Source: an uncultured Flavobacteriaceae bacterium | Lineage (GTDB): Bacteria > Bacteroidota > Bacteroidia > Flavobacteriales > Flavobacteriaceae | Length of the DNA stretch: 64,000 nt | Direction: 5' to 3' | NCBI GenBank assembly: GCA_943842625.1 | Contig: CALTCK010000002.1 | Span: 124,001-188,000 of the forward strand | Part shown: piece by piece, positions 21,435 through 31,483 of the stretch | Position numbering within the stretch: position 1 is the first letter of the stretch | How the letters are laid out: each line of letters opens with the position of its first letter | Notes under the pieces: generated by a model | Told to the model about the DNA's origin: nothing | What the model saw: the letters and a program-made list of their open reading frames with translations, nothing else | Database searches by the model: none | Translations under genes and position numbers: made by a program

Positions 21435-23832
21435 ATGAAGTATTGTATCATCATTACTTTATTGTTGAACTGTGTAATGTATAGCCAAAATTGCAATCAT
21501 TCCCTTGAAGGGTATGTTTTAGATTTTCATAATGGAGAACCTATTGCTGGCGCAACCTTACAAATTGAAAATTCACAGCTTCATACAATTTCAGATAGTA
21601 ATGGAAAATTTATTATTAATGACCTTTGCGAGAGTTCGCTAGAACTTATCGTTTCACATATTTCTTGTGATCAAAAAATAGTGGAAATTGATCTTAAAAA
21701 AACGATACAAACGACCATTTATTTAGAACATCATATTGAGGAACTTGAGATGGTAGCCATCAAAGGAAACAATTCAAACAATGGTGCTATTTCTGCGCAA
21801 AAGGAAAAAATAGATAAAAAAATAATCGACAATTTTAGTTCCGAAAGTTTAGGGACTATTTTAAAACAAGCTAAAGGGGTTTCTTCTATAAATACAGGGA
21901 ACAAAATTGTAAAGCCAGTGATTAACGGACTGCATAGTAGTAGAATTGCCATAATGAACAACAATGTTCGTATGGAAGATCAAGAGTGGGGTATTGAACA
22001 TGCTCCTAATATTGACGTCAATGCCATCGATCATATTACCGTCATTAAAGGCTCCAATGCGCTGGCTTATGCAGGAGATGCTATAGGTGGTATTGTGGTT
22101 TTAAAACCACTACGATACCTTAATAAAGACACTTTATACGGAAAGACCATTGCAGGTTTTCAAAGCAATGGTTTGGGTTACAACCTAAACAGTATGCTTT
22201 CTAAAAATTTTAAGAACGGATGGTTTGCAAATGGAAATGTTGGTTATAAACAAAACGGGGATTTAAAATCTCCAGATTATAATTTAACCAATACCGGAGC
22301 AAAAAGTTTTTCAGGGAGTGTAATCTATGGGCTATCAAAAATTTGAATATGGTTTTGAAGCCAATCTCAGTTATATAGACAATACCATGGGAATTTTAAG
22401 TGCCTCCCATATTGGAAATGTAGGAGATTTGGTCAATGCAATCGATAACGAAGAACCTCGCATTATTAATGATTTTTCATATACTATCAATTCACCAAAA
22501 CAAGAAGTTTCTCATTTACTTGGTAAAATAAACTTTTACAAACGTTTTAGTGCTTTAGGTAAGCTTTCTATACAGTATGATTATCAAAATAACCATCGGT
22601 TTGAATTTGATAAAAGAATTGGAGATGATAGAGATAAACCAGCGGTCGATCTTGAATTGATAACCCAAAATTTAAAATCAGATTTGATGATTGATAAGTT
22701 TGATAACTCAACAATTTATCTGGGAGTTACTGGTAAGTATCAAGAAAACATTGCCAATCCAGAAACTGGAGTTAGGAGACTCATCCCTGATTATGAGAAA
22801 ATGGATGTTAGTATTTATGGTATATGGAATACTACTTTTAATCATAAATTAAAAACTGATTTCGGTGTACGGTATGATTATAATTTTATTGATGCGCAAA
22901 AATATTACAAAACTAGTCGATGGGAAGAGCGTGGATATAGCGGGGATTTTAGTGATTTTATCGTGGACGACTTGGGAACTCAACTTTTAACAAACCCAAC
23001 ATTTACCTATCATAATATTTCCTTATCTGCAGGTCTTATTTATAGTGTCAATAAAAACAATGACCTTATTTTTAATTATGGCTTATCATCCAGACCACCC
23101 AATCCGTCAGAATTATTTAGTGATGGATTGCATCATTCTGCTGCGCGAATAGAGTTAGGAGACTTGAGGTTGACTAAAGAAATATCGAACAGAGTTGGAC
23201 TTAGTTATCAACTAGAGGCTAATAAAATAAATTTAAGTGTAGATACCTTTATCAACCAAATCAATGATTTTATCTATTTAAAACCCACCGGAACGCAAAC
23301 GACCATTCGTGGCGCCTTTCCAGTCTGGGAGTATTTTAAAACCAATGCATTGTTGGCAGGCATTGACACCAGCATTGATTATCAATTTACAGAGCTTTGG
23401 AGCTTAAACTCAAAATTTTCGTATGTGTACGGACAAAACACAGAGGAAGACATTCCATTAATCGATATTCCTGCATTAAAATTAAATAACGCACTTAATT
23501 ATAGATTAAAAAATTGGAATCATTTAAACGTACGTTTAGCTCATGAGTGGGTTGGCAGACAAAATAGATATCCTAACTATAATTTTGAAACCTATATTCC
23601 AACGACTGGAGAATATGTAGAAGTAGATATAAGTACACCTCCTAATGCATTTCAGTTAATTCATTTGTTTGGAGATGTGACTTTTTTGTTAAATCAAAAA
23701 TCAACCTTAAATTTAATGATTGGAATAACAAATTTATTTAACACAAACTACAGAGAATATTTAAACAGATTAAGGTATTATGCTGATGATACCGGAAGAA
23801 ATATTACTATTCAAATTAAATTTAACTATTAA
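21435..23832 (+). CDS. TonB-dependent receptor with carboxypeptidase-like plug extension, interrupted by a 1-nt frameshift at about 22327-22331
   Basis: GYVLDFHNGEPIAGATLQIENSQLHTISDSNGKFIIND; plug VKPVINGLHSSRIAIMNNNVRMEDQEWGIEHAPNIDVNAIDHITVIKGSNALAYAGDAIGGIVVL; barrel continues in ORF 22327-23832 ending RYYADDTGRNITIQIKFNY. Confidence 0.87.
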
Positions 23833-23844
23833 AAACCAAAAAAA

Positions 23845-24414
23845 ATGAAAAATTATTTCAAATTAGTATCAATTACACTTTTTACACTTTTATTTGTTGC
23901 TTGTTCAAGCGATGACGATGCCGCACCAGAACCAGTAAATGAAGAAGAAGTAATAACAACAATGATTGTTACCCTAGATGGTCCAGATCAAGTTGTAACA
24001 TTAGAATATCAGAGATCCAGATGGACCTGACGGACCTGACTCTGCAGATACTTACTGTTTCAGGAGCGTTAACTGCTAATACTACTTATGCTGGATCTAT
24101 TAGGTTACTGAACGAAACAGAAGACCCGGCTGAAAATGTAACAGAAGAAATTGAAGAGGAAGATGATGAACATCAATTTTTCTATACACCTAGTTCAGAC
24201 TTAAACGTTGAAGTAGATTATGGAAATTTTGATGGTAACGGGAATCCTTTAGGAACAATGTTACATTCTTACTACAGGTGCAGCTAGTTCAGGGTCGTTA
24301 ACATTTACATTACAACATGAGCCAACTAAACCAAATACAGGTTTAGAAGATGCAGGAGGAGAAACTGATATAGAAGTTACTTTTGACGTAGACAATTCAA
24401 TAATTTGCTTCTGA
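23845..24414 (+). pseudogene. Acidic lipoprotein (annotated in relatives as 'type 1 periplasmic binding fold superfamily protein'), broken by at least three 1-nt frameshifts
   Basis: Lipobox LLFVACSSDDDAAPEP; segments DPDGPDGPDSAD, LTVSGALTANTTYAGSIRLLNETEDPAENVTEEIEEEDDEHQFFYTPSSDLNVEVDYGNFDGNGNPLGTM and TTGAASSGSLTFTLQHEPTKPNTGLEDAGGETDIEVTFDVD lie in frames 1,2,0,1. Confidence 0.7.
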
Positions 24415-24420
24415 GTTTTT

Positions 24421-24447
24421 AAAAAGCCCCTAATGGGGCTTTTTTTA
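24421..24447. terminator. Bidirectional rho-independent terminator
   Basis: AAAAAGCCCC-TAAT-GGGGCTTTTTTT between convergent genes. Confidence 0.85.
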
Positions 24448-24735
24448 TTAACTATCGTTTCTCGGATCATCGTGTGCGTTTTTTTTCCAAATAAAAGTAT
24501 ACAACCACATCAAGGTAAAAGTTGGAATGATATCTAAGCCTGGAAGTATTTCTTCTAGAAAAACAACAACAGCTGCAATTTTACCTTGAGTACCCCGGTA
24601 CATTTTATTTATTTGAAATGCAGCATAAGGTGCCCATATTAAATCTATAATGGTCCCCCAAAATGGAATAAACATGGTGGCTATTCCTATTAGATCTAAT
24701 AAAATTCCTTTTCTTAATAATTTATATTTGTCCAT
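24448..24735 (-). CDS. Small multi-pass membrane protein
   Basis: Two to three hydrophobic segments (LLDLIGIATMFIPFWGTIIDLIWAPYAAF; IIPTFTLMWLYTFIW). Confidence 0.6.
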   Translation of the reverse strand: MDKYKLLRKGILLDLIGIATMFIPFWGTIIDLIWAPYAAFQINKMYRGTQGKIAAVVVFLEEILPGLDIIPTFTLMWLYTFIWKKNAHDDPRNDS

Positions 24736-24795
24736 TTATAAAATTGCTAAACAATTTATTAGCTACCCTATCTCATTTAAAAATAAAAGACTTAT

Positions 24796-25323
24796 CTATT
24801 TTAATTTAGTTGAAAATAATTTTTTAATTTTTTCAATTTTAGGAGTAATAGTATAATCACAATATTTCTGTTCAGAATTTTGATTGTAATAATCGTGATG
24901 ATCTTCTTCAGCATCATAAAACAACTCTAAGGGAGTAATTTCGGTCACAATTGGAGCTTTAAAAAAATGACTTTTATTTAATTGGTCTATAAATGCTTCA
25001 GCTAAAATTTTTTGTGTAGGGGTAGTATAAAATATTCCACTTCTATACTGGGTGCCAATATCAGCCCCTTGCCGATTTAAAGTTGTAGGATCGTGGGTTG
25101 CAAAAAATATTTCTAGTAGACTTTCAAAAGAAACCAGTTGTGGGTCATAATCAATTTGAACTGCCTCGGCGTGACCTGTTCGACCGGAACAAACCTCTCG
25201 ATAACAAGGGTTTTTTATGGTGCCCCCAGTATATCCAGGTTTAATTTTTATAACGCCTTTAATTCGTTGAAAAATAGCCTCCGTACACCAAAAACAGCCA
25301 CCAGCAAATATTGCTTTTTCCAT
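24796..25323 (-). CDS. msrA: Peptide-methionine (S)-S-oxide reductase MsrA
   Basis: AIFAGGCFWCTEAIFQRIKGVIKIKPGYTGG, GHAEAVQIDYDP, HDPTTLNRQGADIGTQYRS. Confidence 0.96.
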   Translation of the reverse strand: MEKAIFAGGCFWCTEAIFQRIKGVIKIKPGYTGGTIKNPCYREVCSGRTGHAEAVQIDYDPQLVSFESLLEIFFATHDPTTLNRQGADIGTQYRSGIFYTTPTQKILAEAFIDQLNKSHFFKAPIVTEITPLELFYDAEEDHHDYYNQNSEQKYCDYTITPKIEKIKKLFSTKLK

Positions 25324-25465
25324 AATTTTTAATTTAATACTAAGTTACAATTAATCACCCAACCAACTTACAGACGATCAATTTTTAACGTTTTGTTAGT
25401 AAACTAAACCTAAGTTAGCCTTAATTTTGTTTTTATTTAATCTAGGACTCTAATTAAGCTAATAA

Positions 25466-27889
25466 ATGCGTTATATACTTTCCTTATTGCTTTTATTATT
25501 AAGTACCTCCACTTTTTTTTCACAGGAAAAAAAAGAAATAGAAGCGAATAGGATAAGTAACCCTCCAAAAATTGACGGTGTTTTAGACGACGATATATGG
25601 AAATCGATATCTGGTGTATCCGACTTTAAGATGTTTGAACCAGGAAATGAAGGATTGATAAGTCAAGAATATCAGACAATAATAAAAATGGCATACGATG
25701 ATAATGCTATTTACATTGCAGCCTACATGTTTGATCCAAACCCTGATAAAATCCTTCGTCAATTAAGTCAAAGAGATGAGGTTTTTGTTCAGGCTGATTT
25801 ATTTTACATTGCTTTAAATACCTTAAATGACGGAATCAATGAAACCAGATTTTATGTCACTAGCGCAGGAACTATTGGAGATTCAAAAAGTTCTCAAAAT
25901 GAAGAGGATTTTAATTATAATGTTGTTTTTGATTGTAAAACATCCATTGATAATAAAGGTTGGTATGCAGAATATAAAATACCCTACAATGCATTAAGAT
26001 TTCCAGAAATTGAAATCCAAGATTGGAGTGTAAACTTTTACAGAGAGTTAAAAAATAAAAATGAAACGCATAGTTGGAACTTTATTGATAATAAAAAAGG
26101 AAATGAAAAATTATACAACGGTCTAATTAAAGGCATAAAAGATATCAATCCACCGGTTAGATTAACATTTTATCCTTTTGCTCAAGGACTTGTTTCAAAC
26201 CTAGATAGTGATACCGAAACCAATATAACCGCAGGCTTAGATTTAAAATACGGAATTAGTGATAGTTTTACCTTAGATTTAACATTAGTTCCAGATTTTG
26301 GACAAACGGCATTTGATGAAGTTAGACTTAACCTAGGACCTTTCGAGCAAACCTTTGATGAAAACAGAGCCTTCTTTACAGAAGGTGTTGAATTATTTGA
26401 TAAGGGTGAAATTTTCTTTTCTAGGCGTATCGGAGGTCCACCTTCAGGTACCATTAAAGATCTTAATACCAACGAGGACATCATTGAAAGTCCTTCGAAT
26501 GCAAACATACTGAATGCAATAAAAATTTCTGGTAGAACCAAAAAAGGATTGGGTATTGGTTTTTTAAACTCAATAACAGAAAGGACTTATGCAACCATAA
26601 GAGATACAGTTAGTGGAACTACTCGAAAATCAATAATCGAGCCCATTTCAAATTACAATGTTTTTGTTTTGGATCAAGTATTTAGCGGAAATTCATCGAT
26701 ATCACTCATTAACACGAATGTACTTCGGGATGGTAGCGATTTTAGGGATGCTAATGTAACAGCAGGTGTATTTAGTATCGCTGATAAAGAAAATAGATTT
26801 AGAACTTCAGGAAGGGCGATATTTAGTAATGTTAACGAAGGAGAAGGTTTTAAGACTGGTTTCCAGTCCGAATTCGATATTTTTAGAACAGAAGGTAACC
26901 TTAGATATCGAGTTGGACATGATTTTGCTAATACGACCCTTGATATTAATGATTTAGGAGTTAATTTTAGAAATAACTACAACAATTTTGTTGCTGGTGT
27001 TTCCTACGAAATATTTGAACCTTCTAAGTTGTTTAATAAATATGAGATAAGTTTAACCGCTAGACATCGAAGGCTTTATAAGCCTGATGTTCAGACCGGA
27101 AATAACCTAAGTTTAGATTCTTTTTTTTTCACAGCCAATCGTTTTGCTTTTGGTTTAGATGCTGACTTAAACAGCGAGAGAAAAGATTATTTTGAACCTC
27201 GTATTGACGGCAGGTACTTTATTTATGCTCCAAATTTTAGAGTAAGTACTTGGATATCTACTGATTTTAGAAAGAAATTTGCTTTTGATTTAAGAGGAGG
27301 TATAAGAAATTTTATAGACGACGAACAATACAATTACAAGATAGGTTTTACACCAAGATATCGCGTCTCCAATCATTTTATATTGATATGGGAAGCAGAA
27401 CTTTATACTAGTAAAAATAATAAAGGCTATATCGATGATAATGGTATCGATGTTTATTTTGGACAAAGAGATATCCTTAACCTAGAAAATTCGCTACAGG
27501 CAAGTTATAACTTTGACCCGTATAAAGCAATAGATTTAAGATTTAGAAACTATTGGGGAACCGCAGATTACAGTGATGATTTATTTTTTTTATTGAATCA
27601 AAATGGAACACTGACCCAATTTGATTATGATATCTCCGAATACAACCCAAACAGAAATTTTAATATTTGGAACATCGATTTGAGCTTCAGGTGGCGATTT
27701 GCTCCGGGAAGTGAAGTTTCATTTCTTTACAGAAATCAAATTTTTAACGAAGATGATTTGTCTAATATTAATTTTGGCGATAGCTTAGATAATTTATTTC
27801 AACAAACCGCCCAACATACTTTTTCAATCCGAGTGACCTACTTTCTAGACTATAATAATTTAAAAAATATTTTTAAACACAATTCATAA
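25466..27889 (+). CDS. DUF5916 outer-membrane/CBM9-like protein
   Basis: Signal peptide; KIDGVLDDDIWKSI; LTLDLTLVPDFGQTAFDEVRLNLGPFEQTFDENRAFFTEGVELF; beta-barrel-like C-terminus. Confidence 0.85.
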   Translation: MRYILSLLLLLLSTSTFFSQEKKEIEANRISNPPKIDGVLDDDIWKSISGVSDFKMFEPGNEGLISQEYQTIIKMAYDDNAIYIAAYMFDPNPDKILRQLSQRDEVFVQADLFYIALNTLNDGINETRFYVTSAGTIGDSKSSQNEEDFNYNVVFDCKTSIDNKGWYAEYKIPYNALRFPEIEIQDWSVNFYRELKNKNETHSWNFIDNKKGNEKLYNGLIKGIKDINPPVRLTFYPFAQGLVSNLDSDTETNITAGLDLKYGISDSFTLDLTLVPDFGQTAFDEVRLNLGPFEQTFDENRAFFTEGVELFDKGEIFFSRRIGGPPSGTIKDLNTNEDIIESPSNANILNAIKISGRTKKGLGIGFLNSITERTYATIRDTVSGTTRKSIIEPISNYNVFVLDQVFSGNSSISLINTNVLRDGSDFRDANVTAGVFSIADKENRFRTSGRAIFSNVNEGEGFKTGFQSEFDIFRTEGNLRYRVGHDFANTTLDINDLGVNFRNNYNNFVAGVSYEIFEPSKLFNKYEISLTARHRRLYKPDVQTGNNLSLDSFFFTANRFAFGLDADLNSERKDYFEPRIDGRYFIYAPNFRVSTWISTDFRKKFAFDLRGGIRNFIDDEQYNYKIGFTPRYRVSNHFILIWEAELYTSKNNKGYIDDNGIDVYFGQRDILNLENSLQASYNFDPYKAIDLRFRNYWGTADYSDDLFFLLNQNGTLTQFDYDISEYNPNRNFNIWNIDLSFRWRFAPGSEVSFLYRNQIFNEDDLSNINFGDSLDNLFQQTAQHTFSIRVTYFLDYNNLKNIFKHNS

Positions 27890-27947
27890 CTATTAGAATT
27901 GTCTAATCACCTTATAAATAGTATTTTCACACCATAATATCTTTATT

Positions 27948-28613
27948 ATGATAAAAGCGATCAACTTACATAAGTTTTATGACGAATTACATGTTTTAAA
28001 AGGAGTAAGTCTGGAAATAAAAAAAAGTGAAGTTATTTCAATCGTCGGGACCTCTGGAACCGGAAAAACAACATTACTTCAAATTTTAGGAACTTTAGAT
28101 TCTTTTTCAAGTACTAAAGAAAAAAGCTCATTGTTAATTGATGGTCAGGACATTGACGCCCTAAGTCAGCAACAATTAGCAACATTTAGAAATAAAAATT
28201 TAGGTTTTGTTTTTCAATTTCATCAATTATTACCAGAATTTAGCGCTTTGGAAAATATTTGTATTCCCGCATATATTGGAAACACCCCAAAAACAGTTGC
28301 AGAAAAAAAAGCAAAAGAACTTTTATCATTTTTAAATTTAAGTAATAGAATTAATCATAAGCCCAACGAGCTATCTGGAGGAGAGCAACAAAGGGTTGCC
28401 GTGGCTAGAGCACTAGTAAATAATCCTTCTATCATTTTAGCCGATGAACCAAGTGGTAATTTGGATACTGAAAGTGCTGAAAATCTACATAATTTATTTT
28501 TTAAATTAAGAGATGAATTTGGTCAAACATTTGTGATTGTTACTCATAACAATAGTTTAGCTTCTATGGCAGATCGGAAATTAGTAATGAAAGATGGAAT
28601 TATTTTATCCTGA
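27948..28613 (+). CDS. ABC transporter ATP-binding protein (LolD-like)
   Basis: VGTSGTGKTTLLQILGTLD, LSGGEQQRVAVARAL, ILADEPSGNLD. Confidence 0.93.
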   Translation: MIKAINLHKFYDELHVLKGVSLEIKKSEVISIVGTSGTGKTTLLQILGTLDSFSSTKEKSSLLIDGQDIDALSQQQLATFRNKNLGFVFQFHQLLPEFSALENICIPAYIGNTPKTVAEKKAKELLSFLNLSNRINHKPNELSGGEQQRVAVARALVNNPSIILADEPSGNLDTESAENLHNLFFKLRDEFGQTFVIVTHNNSLASMADRKLVMKDGIILS

Positions 28614-28615
28614 TC

Positions 28616-29392
28616 ATGAACCAGAAAGATTTAAAAGATTTTCTAGATGTTAAGGTTAAAGAATATAATAATAAAAAATTTATTGAAAGTGACCCTATCC
28701 AAATTCCACACCAATTATTAAAATATGGTGCCTCTAAAAACGATATAGAAATCATAAGCTTTTTAGTGGCTACAATTTCCTGGGGAAACAGAAAAAGTAT
28801 CATAACTAACTCCAATCGTTTGCTAACTCGCATCAATCATTCTCCCTATGAATTTGTGATGAATTATTCAAAAAAAGACTTTCACTCCATCGCTGGATTT
28901 GTGCACCGAACCTTTAATGACAGAGACTTAAATTATTTTATTTTGGCTCTACAAAATATCTATAAAAATCATGGTGGCTTAGAATCCATATTCAAAAAAA
29001 ATATAAAAAATCATTCATTACAATTTTCTATTCATGAATTTAAAAAACTATTTTTTAGTTTACCGCACCCAGCAAGAACAGAAAAACATGTAAGTGATCC
29101 ACTCAAAAATTCTGCGGCAAAAAGAATCAATATGTTTTTAAGATGGATGGTAAGAAATGATTTTAGTGGAGTCGATTTCGGAATTTGGAATACAATACCG
29201 ATGTCTGTTTTATCCTGTCCTTTGGATGTACATACGGGAAATGTAGCAAGAAAACTTGGTTTAATATCTCGAAAGCAAAATGATGCCAAAGCTTTGAAAG
29301 AGCTCGATCAATCCTTAAGAATTTTAGATGCAGAGGATCCTGTTAAGTATGATTTTGCATTATTTGGCTTGGGAGTTTTTGAATCTTTTTAG
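28616..29392 (+). CDS. TIGR02757 family protein
   Basis: DPIQIPHQLLKYGASKNDIEIISFLVATISWGNRKSI; KRINMFLRWMVRNDFSGVDFGIW; PLDVHTGNVARKLGL. Confidence 0.87.
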   Translation: MNQKDLKDFLDVKVKEYNNKKFIESDPIQIPHQLLKYGASKNDIEIISFLVATISWGNRKSIITNSNRLLTRINHSPYEFVMNYSKKDFHSIAGFVHRTFNDRDLNYFILALQNIYKNHGGLESIFKKNIKNHSLQFSIHEFKKLFFSLPHPARTEKHVSDPLKNSAAKRINMFLRWMVRNDFSGVDFGIWNTIPMSVLSCPLDVHTGNVARKLGLISRKQNDAKALKELDQSLRILDAEDPVKYDFALFGLGVFESF

Positions 29393-29545
29393 TTGATTAA
29401 ATAATAAGCACTGAGCTTTTTAACATTATCTAATTCTACATTTAGATCATTATAGTTGTACATAATTAAATTAAATTTCACCTTTCTGCACAACTAGTCA
29501 TAATTATTATGTGGCATTGTTTATATTTGCAAAATAAATATTGGA

Positions 29546-31483
29546 ATGCAGTTTAAACACCCTGAACTTCTTTACGCCCTATTTCTGCTAGTTATTCCTA
29601 TTTTTATTCATCTATTCCAACTAAGACGTTTTAAAAAATTACAATTTTCTAATCTTGATTTTTTAAAAAGAGTTCGCATAAAAACTCGTAAAAGTTCACA
29701 GCTAAAGAAATGGATCCTACTCCTTACAAGAATGGCTGTTTTTTCTTGTATCATCTTAGCTTTTTCTCAACCCTTTTCCGCTTCAAAATCTGCTTTAAAA
29801 AATGATAAAGAATTAGTGATTTATATTGACAACTCATTTAGTACTCAACTAATTGACACAAAAGGAGTATCCTTACAAACACATCTACAAAAATTATATT
29901 CGCAGGATTTTTATGATTATAAAATTAGCTGGTTAACCAATGATTTTTCAAAAAGAAACACTTCCGCACAAAACTTTAAAAACGATATTTTAACTATTAA
30001 TCACTCTCAAAGACAATTAAGTCCTAAAGAAGTTATTATTAAATCCAATCAACTTTTTTCAACTAAAAACAATAATTCAGAAAAGCGAATCGTCTACATA
30101 TCTGATTTCCAATCTAAATCTGAATTTCCTGAAGTCCCGGATGGAATAACCCTAGATATAATTGCTTTAAAGTACCAAGAGGTTTCTAATATTAATATTG
30201 ATTCTGTTTATATAGCTAATACAAATATAGCTAGTGTAAATCTTAAAGTAATAATAACTGGCCAAGGTCTTATCCCAGAAACAGTTCCTATTTCACTTTA
30301 TAACAAAAATAAACTAATAGCTAAAACTGCTATTAATTTTGGTCAGGATTTTAGTAGTATTAAAAAGAAAGAAGTAATTTTTGAGATCGATAATAATGAA
30401 AAATTCGAAGGAAAATTAGAGATTACCGATCCTAATTTAAAATTTGACAACAACTTATATTTTAGCACCAATCTAAGAAAAAAGATAAAAGTCTTAGATA
30501 TTGGAAACACTGATAATAATTATTTCAAGAGAATCTTTAAAGAAAATGAATTTAATTACATACAACAAGGTTCTAAAGACTTAAACTATACCAATTTTAG
30601 TTCTCAAAATTTTATTATTTTAAATGAATTAGAGCAAATATCCGAGTCGTTAGTTACTGCTATAAAATCGTATACTGACCAAGGAGGCTCCTTATTAATA
30701 ATTCCGTCCAGTAATGCTATTATTGAGCAGTATAATCTATTGTATGCATCTCTAGAATTAGGAACCATTTTAAATTTTAATACGAATGAAAAAAAAATAA
30801 CCAAAATAGAATTTGAAAATCCTTTATACAAAAACGTTTTTGAAAAAGAAATTAATAATTTCCAATATCCAATAGTTAATTCCTTTTTCAATTTAAACTC
30901 ATCTGTCCAGAAAGTATTGAGTTTTGAAGATTCAAAGCCTTTTTTACTAAAAAAGAATCATATCTATACTTCCACCGCAGCCATCAACTCACAAAATTCA
31001 AATTTTCAGAACTCTCCTCTTATTGTGCCCACATTTTATAATATGGCCAAACAAAGTTTAGCGTTACCAAAGCTGTATTATGAAATAGGAAAACAAAACC
31101 TTTACTCAATTCCTATTTCTTTAAAGCAAGATGAAATTCTTAAAATATCTGACAGTTTAAACACCTCTATCCCCTTGCAACAAACTAAGAAAAATCAGGT
31201 AAACATAACTACCGAAAATAACCCCTCCAATGCTGGAAACTATTCCATTACTAAGGATGATATAGTTATAGATAAAGTTAGTTATAATTTTGATAGACAA
31301 GAAAGCATTCTAACCTATTCCAATCCCAATAATTGGGACAATACAAATCTGTACAATAATGTGGGTGATTGGTTTGATAATATAGCTCTGGATAATAAAA
31401 TTAATAGTTTTTGGAAATGGTTTGTTATTTTAGCACTACTATTTCTTTTAATAGAATTGGTTATTTTAAAATTTTACAAATGA
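29546..31483 (+). CDS. BatA-domain membrane protein
   Basis: N-terminal MQFKHPELLYALFLLVIPIFIHLFQLRRFKKLQFSNLDFLKRV typical of BatA/aerotolerance N-terminal domain; C-terminal TM helix. Confidence 0.85.
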   Translation: MQFKHPELLYALFLLVIPIFIHLFQLRRFKKLQFSNLDFLKRVRIKTRKSSQLKKWILLLTRMAVFSCIILAFSQPFSASKSALKNDKELVIYIDNSFSTQLIDTKGVSLQTHLQKLYSQDFYDYKISWLTNDFSKRNTSAQNFKNDILTINHSQRQLSPKEVIIKSNQLFSTKNNNSEKRIVYISDFQSKSEFPEVPDGITLDIIALKYQEVSNINIDSVYIANTNIASVNLKVIITGQGLIPETVPISLYNKNKLIAKTAINFGQDFSSIKKKEVIFEIDNNEKFEGKLEITDPNLKFDNNLYFSTNLRKKIKVLDIGNTDNNYFKRIFKENEFNYIQQGSKDLNYTNFSSQNFIILNELEQISESLVTAIKSYTDQGGSLLIIPSSNAIIEQYNLLYASLELGTILNFNTNEKKITKIEFENPLYKNVFEKEINNFQYPIVNSFFNLNSSVQKVLSFEDSKPFLLKKNHIYTSTAAINSQNSNFQNSPLIVPTFYNMAKQSLALPKLYYEIGKQNLYSIPISLKQDEILKISDSLNTSIPLQQTKKNQVNITTENNPSNAGNYSITKDDIVIDKVSYNFDRQESILTYSNPNNWDNTNLYNNVGDWFDNIALDNKINSFWKWFVILALLFLLIELVILKFYK

